From the NCBI GenBank assembly GCA_945877855.1, contig CAMDWA010000007.1, positions 1-54,570 on the forward strand: a stretch of DNA of 54,570 nt, written 5' to 3'. The notes beneath the pieces were generated by a model, which saw nothing but the letters and a program-made list of their open reading frames with translations, ran no database searches and had not been told where the DNA came from. Both the position numbers and the translations under genes were made by a program. The stretch is from Thermoflexus hugenholtzii JAD2. GTDB taxonomy: Bacteria; Chloroflexota; Anaerolineae; J036; Brachytrichaceae. The number at the start of each line of letters is the position of its first letter. Within the stretch, counting starts at the first letter, position 1. Positions 17,455 to 26,653 of the stretch are shown here, piece by piece.

Positions 17455-18660
17455 ATGAGAACTTATTGGAAATTTAGTGCCGCCGAACAAATTTTATTTG
17501 GTCAAAACACAGCGCGGCAAATGGGCAGCGAATTAACGCTGATGGGGCTACGCTCGGCTTTTATTGTGACCGACAGCAACCTAATAAAAGCCGGTGTGAT
17601 CGATGTGGTCCGTACCAGCTTGAGCGAGGCCGGTATCGCCAGCGCCATATTTGAAGGGGGCGCACCTGAGCCTAGCACTGATATTGTGTCTAATGCCGTT
17701 GAGGCCGCCCGCAAAACAAATGTCGATGTCGTCATTGGCGTCGGCGGCGGCAGCAATATTGATGTGGCAAAAGTGGTTGCCGCCATTTTGACGCACGGGG
17801 GCACACCTTTTGATTATTTTGGCGAAGACAAAGTGCCCGGGCGCACCATCCCCATCATCGCTGTGCCCACCACCGCTGGCACAGGCTCAGAGACTACCCC
17901 TGTAGCGGTGTTAGAGGATGTGACCCAAAAGCTAAAACTTGCGGTCTCATCTAATTACTTGTTGCCGCGCTTGGCTGTTATCGACCCATTGTTGACCGTC
18001 AGTTGCCCAGCCAAAGTGACGGCTGAAAGCGGCATGGATGCGTTGACCCACGCTGTCGAGGCGTATACGCTGATTGAGCATTTTGCGCTCCCCATCCCCG
18101 CTGACATGCGGGTGGCTTTTCCGGGTAAAAATCCGCTCAGCGATGCGCACGCCACCAAGGCCATTCAACTGATTGGGGCCAATTTGCGCACAGCGGTGTA
18201 TCAGCCGCACAATGTGGCAGCGCGTGAGGCCATGTCGCTGGCGGCGTTAATGGCAGGCATGGCCTTTGCCAATTCGGGGCTTTCGGCGGTTCATGCTTTG
18301 CAATACCCCGTAGGGGCGCTTACGCATACCTCGCATGGTTTGGGCAATGCCATTTTGTTGCCTGCTGTTTGTGATTATTTGCTGCCAGCCCAAACCCGCG
18401 AGTTTGCCGAAATTGCCAACTTATTGGGTGAACGCGCCGATGGTATTTCAGATCGAGATGCGGCGATGTGGGCGATTGAGGCTATTCGCCAAATCAAGAC
18501 CGATGTCGGGATACCCAATGGGTTAAGAGATATCGGGGTGACAGCCAGCGATATTCCTGCGATGGCACAATCGACTTTACGTTATCAACGGCTTATTCGT
18601 TGTAGCCCGCGCCCACTCAATGCCGAAGCCTTTGAATGGATTTTGCGTCGCGCTTTGTAA
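17455..18660 (+). CDS. iron-containing alcohol dehydrogenase
   Basis: A 401-residue group III (Fe-ADH) dehydrogenase. The NAD(P)-binding region has GVGGGSNIDVAK (95-106) and PTTAGTGSE (138-146). The metal ligands appear intact as Asp195, His199, His280 and His294, the last in HGLGNA. Maleylacetate reductases belong to the same superfamily and would suit the divergent dienelactone hydrolase, but they are usually shorter (about 350 residues) and typically lack these metal ligands. A metal-dependent alcohol or hydroxy-acid dehydrogenase is therefore more likely. The start codon is 14 bases from the divergent gene's start, leaving no room for a conventional leader. Confidence 0.88.
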   Translation: MRTYWKFSAAEQILFGQNTARQMGSELTLMGLRSAFIVTDSNLIKAGVIDVVRTSLSEAGIASAIFEGGAPEPSTDIVSNAVEAARKTNVDVVIGVGGGSNIDVAKVVAAILTHGGTPFDYFGEDKVPGRTIPIIAVPTTAGTGSETTPVAVLEDVTQKLKLAVSSNYLLPRLAVIDPLLTVSCPAKVTAESGMDALTHAVEAYTLIEHFALPIPADMRVAFPGKNPLSDAHATKAIQLIGANLRTAVYQPHNVAAREAMSLAALMAGMAFANSGLSAVHALQYPVGALTHTSHGLGNAILLPAVCDYLLPAQTREFAEIANLLGERADGISDRDAAMWAIEAIRQIKTDVGIPNGLRDIGVTASDIPAMAQSTLRYQRLIRCSPRPLNAEAFEWILRRAL

Positions 18661-18704
18661 TAAAGACACAAAAATATCTGCTCAACAAGTTGATAAAAGG
18701 TTTT

Positions 18705-18761
18705 GCCAAATTCACTATCGCTCCCTCAAGCATAGATTGAAGGTGCGATAGTGAATTTGGC
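18705..18761. repeat. intergenic hairpin, variable-core family (H6)
   Basis: A perfect 17-bp stem, GCCAAATTCACTATCGC and its complement, with a 23-base loop. The left flank GATAAAAGGTTTT is nearly the same as that of the hairpin at 44083. It follows the alcohol dehydrogenase gene and precedes the mannanase-like gene. Confidence 0.8.
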
Positions 18762-18850
18762 GCTTCATCTTTTAGGAATTTGCTGTGTGCTGAAAAGGGT
18801 ATGCAAATTTTCAATGATTGTTTTTAGAATCTGCTAAACTCTAAGCACGA

Positions 18851-20635
18851 ATGAAAAGACTTGTCAATAGTATCGCGATATGTGCGATTGCTGCGTCACT
18901 ATGGACTCAGCCAACGATTCACCTTCAAGCCAATAGTTCACCGGACAACATGCGTCATGATGCAGATGCAAATGAGACTGTTTCATTATTAGGGTCAGCC
19001 GATGCGAGCAAATCGGGCACAACCCAAAACGCTTCAGGTATTACCGTTGGCGCTTATGTCATTCCAACTTTTAACTATGGGACTGAAATTGCAAACTTCA
19101 ATAACCTAACCGGTAAAAAGCTAGGTGTTGCTATGTATTATCTCGATTGGGCTTTGACTTATCGGGATGGCGGGTGGTTTTTAGGGATTCAAATGGATTA
19201 TCAACTTAATGCAGTTGATCACCCTGCCATCATGTTGGCATGGGAACCTAAAAATGGCAAACGTGCTTTGGGCTGTAACCAAGATTACAATGGCGGTATT
19301 CCGCCTGCCTCGATTGCAGCCGGTGGTTGTGATGGCTATATTCGCAATTATGCCAAGGCGCTTAAAGCTGAATCGAAACGCCGCTTTATTTTAAAGCTTG
19401 CCCATGAAATGAATGGGGCAGCCACATCTTACTGGCCCGGGCATTTTAATCAAACACCGGGTGATTACGTCAATATGTTTCGTCGGGTGCGGGCCTTGTT
19501 TCGCGAAGAAGGCGCGACCAATGTCGAATTTTTGTGGGCACCCAACTTTGATTCATATCCTGATACCCCCGGCAATCAACCGACTGATTATTACCCGGGC
19601 AATGATGTCGTCGATTGGGTTGGTATTAACGCCTATAACTATGCGCAAACTGCGCCGGGCGGGGCATGGCCTTGGCGATCGTTCGATTCATTTGTGGGTA
19701 ATCGGCTAAAAGATTTTGCTTGTCGTTACCCTAAACCACAAATGATTCATGAATTTGGCACGGTTGAGGGTCAAAACAAAGCCGGTTGGATTTTGGATGC
19801 CTATAATGCGGTTCAAAATTATCCGTTTGTAAAGGCAATTGTGTATTACAACGACCGTGACTTTTCAAACCCCAATGCTGATTTTCGGATTACCGGCTCA
19901 ACCGCGAAAGATGGTGGTGTAAGGGCGCTTAGCAATTGGACCAGCGCATATCAACAAGCGGTGTCATCATCGGCATTTAATTCTAAATTGCCGAGTTTAG
20001 CTGAGGCAAACCCGGGCGGGGTGAATTGTGGCGGTACACCACCAACGGCAGCCCCAACTGCCACCCCAATACCACCGACCGCCACCCCAGTGCCACCAAC
20101 AGCGACCCCGTTTCGCCCAACTGCCACGCCATTGCCACCGACCTCAACGCCCATCCCGCCGCCACAAGCGACTGCAACGCCCATTCCCCCAACCGCCACG
20201 CCGCTACCTCAAGCAACACAGTCGCCCGAAGAACCAACGGCAACCATCGTCCCGACCGCCACCCCAGAATCTATTCGTCCGACTGCCACTACTGAGCCAG
20301 TGCCTTTGTTGCCTTTTGTTATTTCGGCAACGGGTGAAAACCGCAAGATTATTTTAAGTTGGCCCAGGATTCAAAACGCTTATTTTTACAAAGTGCATAT
20401 TGAATGCCCTGCTGGCGCAAGCCCACCAGCCCAAACTGGCACTTGTGATGAACCCGCTGATACAGGCGAAACCAATTATGTGTTTAGTGGGTTAACCAAT
20501 TATGCACGGTATAAGGTGCGTGTGGTGGGGATGAACAGTGATGGCAACCCCATTTCATCCTTAACTCCAGTCATCGCCATGCCTTATGATAAAGAGTTGG
20601 CGATATTTATGCCGTTTATTAAATCGCGGCGGTAA
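18851..20635 (+). CDS. secreted GH26-like glycoside hydrolase (beta-mannanase type)
   Basis: A 594-residue exported protein. A signal peptide covers about residues 1-27. Residues 65-375 form a TIM-barrel like GH26 enzymes: the acid/base Glu186 in KLAHEMNG, VEFLWAPN, DWVGINAYNY, and the nucleophile Glu301 in MIHEFGT. A threonine/proline-rich linker (TATPIPPTATP units, about 397-475) leads to a C-terminal fibronectin-III-like domain (about 485-590). GH26 members hydrolyse beta-mannans or related beta-1,3/1,4 linkages. Architecture and linker suit a cell-surface or secreted polysaccharidase. It appears monocistronic, with hairpins on both sides. Confidence 0.85.
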   Translation: MKRLVNSIAICAIAASLWTQPTIHLQANSSPDNMRHDADANETVSLLGSADASKSGTTQNASGITVGAYVIPTFNYGTEIANFNNLTGKKLGVAMYYLDWALTYRDGGWFLGIQMDYQLNAVDHPAIMLAWEPKNGKRALGCNQDYNGGIPPASIAAGGCDGYIRNYAKALKAESKRRFILKLAHEMNGAATSYWPGHFNQTPGDYVNMFRRVRALFREEGATNVEFLWAPNFDSYPDTPGNQPTDYYPGNDVVDWVGINAYNYAQTAPGGAWPWRSFDSFVGNRLKDFACRYPKPQMIHEFGTVEGQNKAGWILDAYNAVQNYPFVKAIVYYNDRDFSNPNADFRITGSTAKDGGVRALSNWTSAYQQAVSSSAFNSKLPSLAEANPGGVNCGGTPPTAAPTATPIPPTATPVPPTATPFRPTATPLPPTSTPIPPPQATATPIPPTATPLPQATQSPEEPTATIVPTATPESIRPTATTEPVPLLPFVISATGENRKIILSWPRIQNAYFYKVHIECPAGASPPAQTGTCDEPADTGETNYVFSGLTNYARYKVRVVGMNSDGNPISSLTPVIAMPYDKELAIFMPFIKSRR

Positions 20636-20640
20636 TTTTT

Positions 20641-20675
20641 CTCTCCCTTATTAAGTTGTTTTTGATGAGGGAGAG
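20641..20675. repeat. stem-loop after the mannanase-like gene
   Basis: A stem of about 10 bp, CTCTCCCTTA paired with TGATGAGGGAGAG (one G-T pair), 5 bases after the stop codon. No T-run follows, so termination is uncertain. Confidence 0.6.
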
Positions 20676-20767
20676 CAAAGTGGGCGAAATTTTAAGCGAG
20701 ATTAAATTAATCAGTTAAAATCAGCCATAATAAAATCATTTTCGTCCAAGATCAGACGGCGGCATTC

Positions 20768-22738
20768 ATGCAAGCCGTTTTTTTTCGCCCCATGCCCAAT
20801 GTTTTAGAAAACACCCTCATCGTTATCGACTTTGATAGCACCATTACCCAAGTTGAAGGCTTGGATGAATTAGCCGACATTGCCATGAGCCAGCACCCCA
20901 ACCGCGAGGCGGTGGTGCAGCAAATTCGCAAGATTACCGAACAAGGTATGAATGGCGAAATATTATTTGCCGATGGGTTGCGTCGTCGCATTGCTTTGTT
21001 ACGGGCGCACCGTAGTCATATTGATGTCCTTGTGCAGCGTTTGTACGGCAAAATTAGCCCATCTTTTGAACGCAATCAGGCCTTTTTGCGCGAGTATGCA
21101 GCCCAAATTTTAGTGGTTTCGAGCGGTTTTAAAGAATTCATTGTGCCAGTGGTTGTTGCGCTCGGTTTACATGCCGAAAATGTGTATGCCAATGAATTTC
21201 ATTTTGACAGCGATGGGAATGTCATTGGTATTGACGAAAACAATGTATTGGCACAAGATGGCGGCAAAGTAAAGTTGATGCAACAGCTTCGGCAGGCTTC
21301 TTTCGATTCATCCGATCAACATGCAAAATTGATGAAAAACAATACCGAGGTTTTTGTCATTGGCGATGGCTATACCGATTATCAAATTCGAGAATCGGGG
21401 CAGGCTACGCGGTTTTATGCATTTACCGAAAATGTTGAACGCCCCAAAGTGACGGCCAAAGCCGATGTGATTGTGCCTTCGCTCGACGAATTTTTATATT
21501 TGCATGGGCTACCACGCAGCCAATCATACCCACGCAGCCGCATGAAGGTGTTATTGCTCGAAAATGTGCATTCAGTCGCGGCTCAATTATTGCGGCGTGA
21601 AGGCTATAGCGTCGAAATATTAAAAGGGGCTTTAAATGAAGATGAATTGATTGCTAAGATTAAAGATGTGTCTGTATTGGGGATTCGCTCAAAAACAGAG
21701 GTGACACGTCGCGTCTTAGAAAACGCACCTAAACTGCTTTCTATTGGTGCATTTTGTATCGGAACGAACCAAATTGACCTAGCTGCGTGCAGCGAATATG
21801 GGGTGGCGGTGTTTAACGCGCCTTACAGCAACACCCGCTCAGTGGTCGAGCTTGCCATCGGCGAAATGATTATGCTTATTCGCGGTGTATTTCCCAAAAG
21901 TGTAGGGATGCATGAAGGCAAGTGGGATAAATCGGCAAATAACAGCTATGAGGTGCGTGGCAAAAAACTGGGTATCATCGGTTATGGGCATATCGGTACC
22001 CAACTTTCGATCATCGGCGAAGCCCTGGGGATGGAAGTCTATTTTTATGATCGTGTTGATAAAATGCCGATTGGCAACGCCAAAAAATGCCGCACCCTCG
22101 ACGATGTGTTGCGCGTGGCCGATGTGGTGAGTGTGCATATTGATGGCCGCCCCGAAAATACCAACCTTTTTGGCGAAAAACAGTTTGCGCAAATGAAAGA
22201 TGGCGCGATTTTCCTTAATTTGGCGCGTGGGCATTTGGTCGATACCCCGGCTTTGGTCGCGGCCATCAAACAGGGCAAAATCAGCGGGGTGGGGGTTGAT
22301 GTGTTCCCAACTGAGCCAAAAACCAATCATGAGGTGTTCGTAAACGAGTTGCGCGGTTTGCCCAATGTCATTTTAACCCCGCACATTGGTGGCAGCACCG
22401 AAGAAGCCCAAGAGGGCATTGGCAATTATGTGCCTGAGCGCTTGTTAGAATATTTGAATAATGGCAGCACCACTGGTAGCGTCAATTTGCCGGCGGTGCA
22501 ATTGCCAGTGTTGCACGATGCCCATCGGCTATTGCACATTCATCGCAATGTGCCGGGTATTTTGGCCAAACTCAATGCGCTATTTGCCAAATATCAAATT
22601 AACATCAGCGGGCAATATCTTAAGACCAATGAGCAAATTGGCTATGTGATCGTTGATCTTGATAAAAATTACACCGATGCGTTTGTGAATGAAATTAAGA
22701 ACATCGACGACACCATACGGTTTCGCATGTTGTATTGA
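20768..22738 (+). CDS. fused phosphoserine phosphatase-like HAD / D-3-phosphoglycerate dehydrogenase
   Basis: A 656-residue bifunctional candidate for serine synthesis. Residues 18-245 form a SerB-like HAD phosphatase: catalytic DFDSTIT (Asp21, Asp23), VVSSGF and the metal motif IGDGYTDY. From Met259 a complete SerA begins (MKVLLLENV). It has the NAD motif GYGHIGTQ at about 405, NLARGHLVD, the catalytic-end TPHIGGSTEEAQ, and a C-terminal ACT domain (about 580-656) expected to bind serine. It would thus carry the first and last steps of the phosphorylated serine pathway; the middle step, SerC, is absent here. Met9 at 20792 is an equally good start. Such fusions are known in some other phyla. 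Confidence 0.9.
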   Translation: MQAVFFRPMPNVLENTLIVIDFDSTITQVEGLDELADIAMSQHPNREAVVQQIRKITEQGMNGEILFADGLRRRIALLRAHRSHIDVLVQRLYGKISPSFERNQAFLREYAAQILVVSSGFKEFIVPVVVALGLHAENVYANEFHFDSDGNVIGIDENNVLAQDGGKVKLMQQLRQASFDSSDQHAKLMKNNTEVFVIGDGYTDYQIRESGQATRFYAFTENVERPKVTAKADVIVPSLDEFLYLHGLPRSQSYPRSRMKVLLLENVHSVAAQLLRREGYSVEILKGALNEDELIAKIKDVSVLGIRSKTEVTRRVLENAPKLLSIGAFCIGTNQIDLAACSEYGVAVFNAPYSNTRSVVELAIGEMIMLIRGVFPKSVGMHEGKWDKSANNSYEVRGKKLGIIGYGHIGTQLSIIGEALGMEVYFYDRVDKMPIGNAKKCRTLDDVLRVADVVSVHIDGRPENTNLFGEKQFAQMKDGAIFLNLARGHLVDTPALVAAIKQGKISGVGVDVFPTEPKTNHEVFVNELRGLPNVILTPHIGGSTEEAQEGIGNYVPERLLEYLNNGSTTGSVNLPAVQLPVLHDAHRLLHIHRNVPGILAKLNALFAKYQINISGQYLKTNEQIGYVIVDLDKNYTDAFVNEIKNIDDTIRFRMLY

Positions 22739-22754
22739 TGTAAATCGTCCCAGT

Positions 22755-23630
22755 ATGATGAAGACGCGCATCTTATATCCTGGTTATCATTTTGCCGAAT
22801 TACACACCCATATCAATCATGATCAGGCGCTGCCAACTGGGCGCACTGTTGTGCATAGCAGTGGGTTGGGTGATATTGGGGCTTATGTTACCAACCGTGA
22901 TTTATCATCTTATACTGGATTTGCCCCCGAAGGTGATTTGGCGCGTTACCAAAGTAGCGTGTCGGCAACTGATGCGGGGTCGGCGTTACAAGCGCAGGGT
23001 AACACTGTCGGGTTATGGGTCGATTCGATGACATCACCGTTGTCAGAGCGTTTTAAAGTCGCGCAATGGGCATATTGTTGGCAAGAGTCTGTTTTTCCAT
23101 GGGCAGGTGAACATAACGCACGCTTGTGTATTGAGCTTGATGCGGCTGTGCCTTGTTGTGATATGCATGGCGGGGTCATTAGCTATGCGTATGTGGCAAT
23201 GGCGATACGCGATTGTGCCAATCAAACCGTTTTTTGGCTTCAGCAAAGTTTGTTTGATACACGCGGCAAACGTTATCGTTTAGAAGGGATTTTTCCGTGG
23301 GCCGAAATGAATAGCCTAATTGCTTTGGGCTATTTTGGCGGCAAGTATTATTGCTCGCCTTTGCCCAAGACTGCCATGCTTACCGATCAAACTTGGCGTG
23401 ATTGGCGCTATTTTGGCGTGAGTATTAGCACTACCCAATTGTTGCGCATCATCGCAAGTGCCAATACCCGCTTGGGGCAACGTTGGTCTGGCAACCCAGA
23501 ACAATATCGGCTCGAATTAATCGGGGTGGGGCCAGAAGTTTGCACCGAGGGGCAGGGTGGTCTTAATGAACGACATGGGCGTATCGGTATGAAAATTCGT
23601 GACCTACGGGTTAGCCTGCAATCTGAATAA
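22755..23630 (+). CDS. conserved hypothetical protein
   Basis: A roughly 292-residue protein I do not recognise. It is soluble, with no signal peptide or membrane segment, and rich in Trp, Tyr and Cys (VAQWAYCWQESVFPWAGEHNARLCIELDAAV). It has beta-rich patterns that could be a carbohydrate-binding-like or jelly-roll fold, but this is a guess. ATG 22755 is chosen because a start at 22689 would overlap the serA end by 50 bases. It follows the fused serine gene by 16 bases, so it is probably cotranscribed, and a bidirectional hairpin follows its stop. Confidence 0.7.
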   Translation: MMKTRILYPGYHFAELHTHINHDQALPTGRTVVHSSGLGDIGAYVTNRDLSSYTGFAPEGDLARYQSSVSATDAGSALQAQGNTVGLWVDSMTSPLSERFKVAQWAYCWQESVFPWAGEHNARLCIELDAAVPCCDMHGGVISYAYVAMAIRDCANQTVFWLQQSLFDTRGKRYRLEGIFPWAEMNSLIALGYFGGKYYCSPLPKTAMLTDQTWRDWRYFGVSISTTQLLRIIASANTRLGQRWSGNPEQYRLELIGVGPEVCTEGQGGLNERHGRIGMKIRDLRVSLQSE

Positions 23631-23636
23631 AGCGTT

Positions 23637-23693
23637 TGCCGAAATCACGATATCGCCACCCCCGACAGGGATGGCGATATCGTGATTTCGGCA
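23637..23693. terminator. bidirectional hairpin between convergent genes (H8)
   Basis: A stem of about 25 bp (one mismatch), TGCCGAAATCACGATATCGCC and complement, with a short loop. On the plus strand ATCTTTTTAAAC follows. It lies between the ends of two convergent genes, consistent with termination in both directions. Flank ATTACATCTTT is the inverted form of the flank of the 14524 hairpin. Confidence 0.75.
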
Positions 23694-23718
23694 TTACATC
23701 TTTTTAAACTGCTGCTGC

Positions 23719-25173
23719 CTACAAATGAATCATTTGCCCTTCGATACCATGCGCGGCTTCCATCAACGATTCACTCAGGGTTGGGTGGGCATGAACGGCG
23801 TGGGCAATTTGTTCGGTGGTCAGCTCGGCTGACTTTGCTAACACAAATTCGGGCAACAATTCGGTGACATCTGGCCCGACCATATGCACGCCCAAAATCT
23901 CACCATACTTTGCGTCGGCAATAATTTTGGCAAAGCCCTCGGTGTTGTTTAATGCCAACGATTTGCCATTGGCTTGGAATGGGAATTTGCTGACTTTGAC
24001 GCTGTAGCCCTTGTCTTTGGCTTGTTGCTCGGTCAGGCCCATGCTCGCTACCTGGGGGTGGGTATAAGTGCAGCGTGGCATGGCATCGTAATCCAATTCG
24101 GCCAAATGCCCATCATATTTGCCCATGCTGGCGGCAATATGCTCAGCTGCCACAATGCCTTGGGCCGAGGCCACATGAGCCAAGCGCAACAGACCGTTAA
24201 TATCACCAATGGCATACACATTTGGCACGTTGGTTGCCATATGGGTATCGACGGGGATATAACCGCGTTCATTGGCTTTGACCCCAGCCGCCTCAAGCCC
24301 AATGCCTTGGGTGTTAGGGGCCACGCCCATTGCCATCAACAGCCAATCAGCTTTGAGCGTTTGTTTATTCCCGGCTGTGTCAGCCACGCTGACGCTCACG
24401 CCATCGGCTTCGGTTTTGGCATCTTCCACCTTGGTGGCGGGTAATAATTTGATCCCGCTGCGGGTAAATGAACGCACGACCACTTGGCTCACTTCGGGGT
24501 CTTCGAGCGGCAAAATTTGGGGCAAGGCCTCGATGACGGTCACTTGCACGCCATAGGCGTTAAAGACATAGGCAAATTCCATGCCAATGGCCCCGCTTCC
24601 AATCACGATCATGCTTTTGGGCGTGATCGACACATCTAACAACTGGCGATAGGTAAACACGCGCTGCCCATCGGGTTTGAGCATGGGCAATGAAAACGGG
24701 CGCGCACCGGTTGCCAAAATAATGTGGCGACCGGTCACTTCGCGGGCGCTGTCTTTTAATTCAACCAGCACCGTGTTGGCATCTTTTAACACACCTTCGC
24801 CTTGAATGACGGTAATGTTGTTTTTGCGCATTAAAAAGCCAACGCCTTTGACCAAACGCCCCGACACATCGCGGCTGCGTTTATGGGCTGCGGCGTAATT
24901 CACCTTTAAATTGTCAAACGAAAAGCCATAATCTTTGCCTTGATGCAACAAATGCATCACCTCGGCATTGCGCAGTAACGATTTTGTGGGGATGCAGCCC
25001 CAATTTAAGCAAACGCCACCTAAATTGTCGCGTTCAATAATGGCGGTTTTTAACCCCAATTGTGCTGCACGAATGGCAGCAACATAACCACCGGGGCCTG
25101 CGCCCAATACAACCACATCGAACGTGTTGTTTGCAGCGGCGCTGGACACAGCTTCTGAATTATTAGATGTCAT
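23719..25173 (-). CDS. lpdA: dihydrolipoyl dehydrogenase
   Basis: A 484-residue FAD disulfide oxidoreductase. It has the FAD motif VLGAGPGGYVAA, the redox pair GGVCLNWGCIPTKS, the NAD motif VIGSGAIGMEFAYVF, the second FAD motif VYAIGDINGLLRLAH and the dimer-interface active-site region HAHPTLSESLMEAAHG with its His-Glu pair. It is E3 of 2-oxoacid dehydrogenase or glycine cleavage complexes, reoxidising lipoyl groups with NAD. No E1, E2 or glycine cleavage genes adjoin it, so the partner complex is unknown. ATG 25173 is selected since it directly precedes the domain; upstream in-frame codons overlap the divergent gene's promoter region. Confidence 0.93.
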   Translation of the reverse strand: MTSNNSEAVSSAAANNTFDVVVLGAGPGGYVAAIRAAQLGLKTAIIERDNLGGVCLNWGCIPTKSLLRNAEVMHLLHQGKDYGFSFDNLKVNYAAAHKRSRDVSGRLVKGVGFLMRKNNITVIQGEGVLKDANTVLVELKDSAREVTGRHIILATGARPFSLPMLKPDGQRVFTYRQLLDVSITPKSMIVIGSGAIGMEFAYVFNAYGVQVTVIEALPQILPLEDPEVSQVVVRSFTRSGIKLLPATKVEDAKTEADGVSVSVADTAGNKQTLKADWLLMAMGVAPNTQGIGLEAAGVKANERGYIPVDTHMATNVPNVYAIGDINGLLRLAHVASAQGIVAAEHIAASMGKYDGHLAELDYDAMPRCTYTHPQVASMGLTEQQAKDKGYSVKVSKFPFQANGKSLALNNTEGFAKIIADAKYGEILGVHMVGPDVTELLPEFVLAKSAELTTEQIAHAVHAHPTLSESLMEAAHGIEGQMIHL

Positions 25174-25249
25174 AGTTATTTTCAGATAATTCGTCTTTGT
25201 CAAAATCGACGATGAACGAGAAACGAGTAAGGTGATAATTGTAATCCTG

Positions 25250-26653
25250 ATGGAAGCAACATTGCGTGAAAGATTGCGGCGGCTGGGATTACAAAAAGGC
25301 ACAGCCCACCTTAAGCCGCCGGTAACAGCGGCCCCTATGTCGCCTGCTGTTGCCCCATTACACGGCGATAGATCGCTGCACGATGCCCAATTTACACGGC
25401 TCGAAGCTCAGAATGAACATCAATTGTGGAATGTTGAGCAGCGCACCCCGTATGGCACAGCCCGTATTCGCCGCACTGTTTATCATCTTGACCATCAGCA
25501 TGGCGATCGCCCATTGCACCATGCGCTTCATAGCCCATTGGCAGAACAAGATTTTCAGCGTGCTTTGTTTCTTGATACCGAAACCACTGGCTTAGCTGGT
25601 GGGGCTGGCACTTTGGCATTTTTGGTTGGGGTAGGCTATTTTCAGGAAATGGAAACTGGAAACTGGAAAATGGAGGGCAGGGAGACTGACGATTTTTCAT
25701 TGTCAACGCAAGGCCTGCACTTTGTCATTGACCAATTTTTTTTGAGCGACCCGTCTGACGAGGCGGCGATGTTGGTTTGCATTGATAAGTTGGTGAATGG
25801 GCATGATAGCTTGGTGACGTTTAATGGCAAAACGTTTGATGTGCCATTGTTAGAAACCCGTTTTACACTGGCGCGTATAGCGCCATCGTTTGGCGACAAA
25901 GTGCATTTAGATTTGTTGCAATATGCGCGCCGCGCATGGCGGGGGATGCTTAGCTCGCTAAGTTTGGGGTCGCTCGAATTTCATTTGTTGGGTGTGCGAC
26001 GTGACCAACAAGATATCGCCGGGTTCCTCATCCCACAACTTTACCGCGATTATTTGCAAGCTGGCGCTGCTGCCCAACATGAAGAAATGAGCCGCGTGAT
26101 GTATCACAATTTGTATGATATTTTGTCGATGGTGACTTTGGCGGCGCGGCTTTATGAGGTATTTGAGCGCCCGACCACCCCTGATGAACATTTGGCGGTT
26201 GGGCGTCATCATGAGCGTAATGGCGATTTGGATCGGGCTATCGCGGCCTATAAATTGGGGATAGGGGAAAAGGATGAAGGATTGGTGGGAAAGGATGAAG
26301 GATTAAGGATTAAGGATGAAGGTGGTCAATCCCCAATCCTTAATCCTCAGTCCTTAACCTCAACCATGCATCATTTGGCACAAAGCCTAAAACGGGCTGG
26401 GCGGCGTGATGAAGCGGCCGGCTATTGGGAGATATTAGCGGACGCGGATGATGTTGAGGCCTTGATTGAGTTGGCAAAGCACTATGAATGGCACGCGGTT
26501 GATCATACGCGGGCGTTGATGGCGGCACGGCGGGCGCTTAAATTGGCACGTGACCCCATCACCCGCCGCGAATTTGAGAAACGGGTGACGCGCTTAACGA
26601 ATAAGGCTCATCCTACTCAAAAAAATCCTCATCACCCGCTGGCAAATACTTAA
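25250..26653 (+). CDS. YprB-like RNase H-fold exonuclease with TPR region
   Basis: A roughly 467-residue protein. The N-terminus (about 1-95) is unassigned. Residues about 110-290 are an RNase H-like 3'-5' exonuclease domain of the YprB type: FLDTETTGLAGGAGT supplies acidic motif I, LVTFNGKTFDVPLLETR motif II and MYHNLYDILSMVTL the final Asp. The C-terminus has TPR-like helices (AVGRHHERNGDLDRAIAAYKLG, KRAGRRDEAAGYWEIL). Two segments are made of 7-bp tandem repeats: one after GVGYF in the nuclease domain, another between TPR helices (about 340-375, with KDEG repeats and PILNPQSL). Its 3' end overlaps the convergent enolase-family gene by 41 bases. Confidence 0.82.
   Translation: MEATLRERLRRLGLQKGTAHLKPPVTAAPMSPAVAPLHGDRSLHDAQFTRLEAQNEHQLWNVEQRTPYGTARIRRTVYHLDHQHGDRPLHHALHSPLAEQDFQRALFLDTETTGLAGGAGTLAFLVGVGYFQEMETGNWKMEGRETDDFSLSTQGLHFVIDQFFLSDPSDEAAMLVCIDKLVNGHDSLVTFNGKTFDVPLLETRFTLARIAPSFGDKVHLDLLQYARRAWRGMLSSLSLGSLEFHLLGVRRDQQDIAGFLIPQLYRDYLQAGAAAQHEEMSRVMYHNLYDILSMVTLAARLYEVFERPTTPDEHLAVGRHHERNGDLDRAIAAYKLGIGEKDEGLVGKDEGLRIKDEGGQSPILNPQSLTSTMHHLAQSLKRAGRRDEAAGYWEILADADDVEALIELAKHYEWHAVDHTRALMAARRALKLARDPITRREFEKRVTRLTNKAHPTQKNPHHPLANT
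25645..25676 (+). repeat. heptamer array within coding DNA (GGAAACT type)
   Basis: Four tandem 7-bp units (GGAAATG, GAAACTG, GAAACTG, GAAAATG) inside the exonuclease domain, encoding ETGNWKMEG. It is short and not palindromic. Confidence 0.85.
26257..26360 (+). repeat. heptamer array within coding DNA (GATGAAG / CCCCAAT type)
   Basis: Units such as GGATGAA, GGATTAA and their complements (AATCCCC, AATCCTT) form an imperfect inverted array of about 100 bp. It is translated in frame as EKDEGLVGKDEGLRIKDEG followed by SPILNPQSL, between two TPR helices. Confidence 0.92.

Noticed and set aside
17455..18660. Calling the dehydrogenase a maleylacetate reductase from its dienelactone hydrolase neighbour
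   Set aside because: Intact D-H-H-H metal ligands and 401-residue length fit metal-dependent Fe-ADH better. Context alone is not enough.
21839..22330. Minus-strand open frame of 163 codons
   Set aside because: It lies wholly inside the serA half of the fusion gene, antisense to the NAD domain, with no family resemblance.
23974..24444. Plus-strand open frame of 156 codons
   Set aside because: Antisense to dihydrolipoyl dehydrogenase; Gly/His-rich shadow translation.
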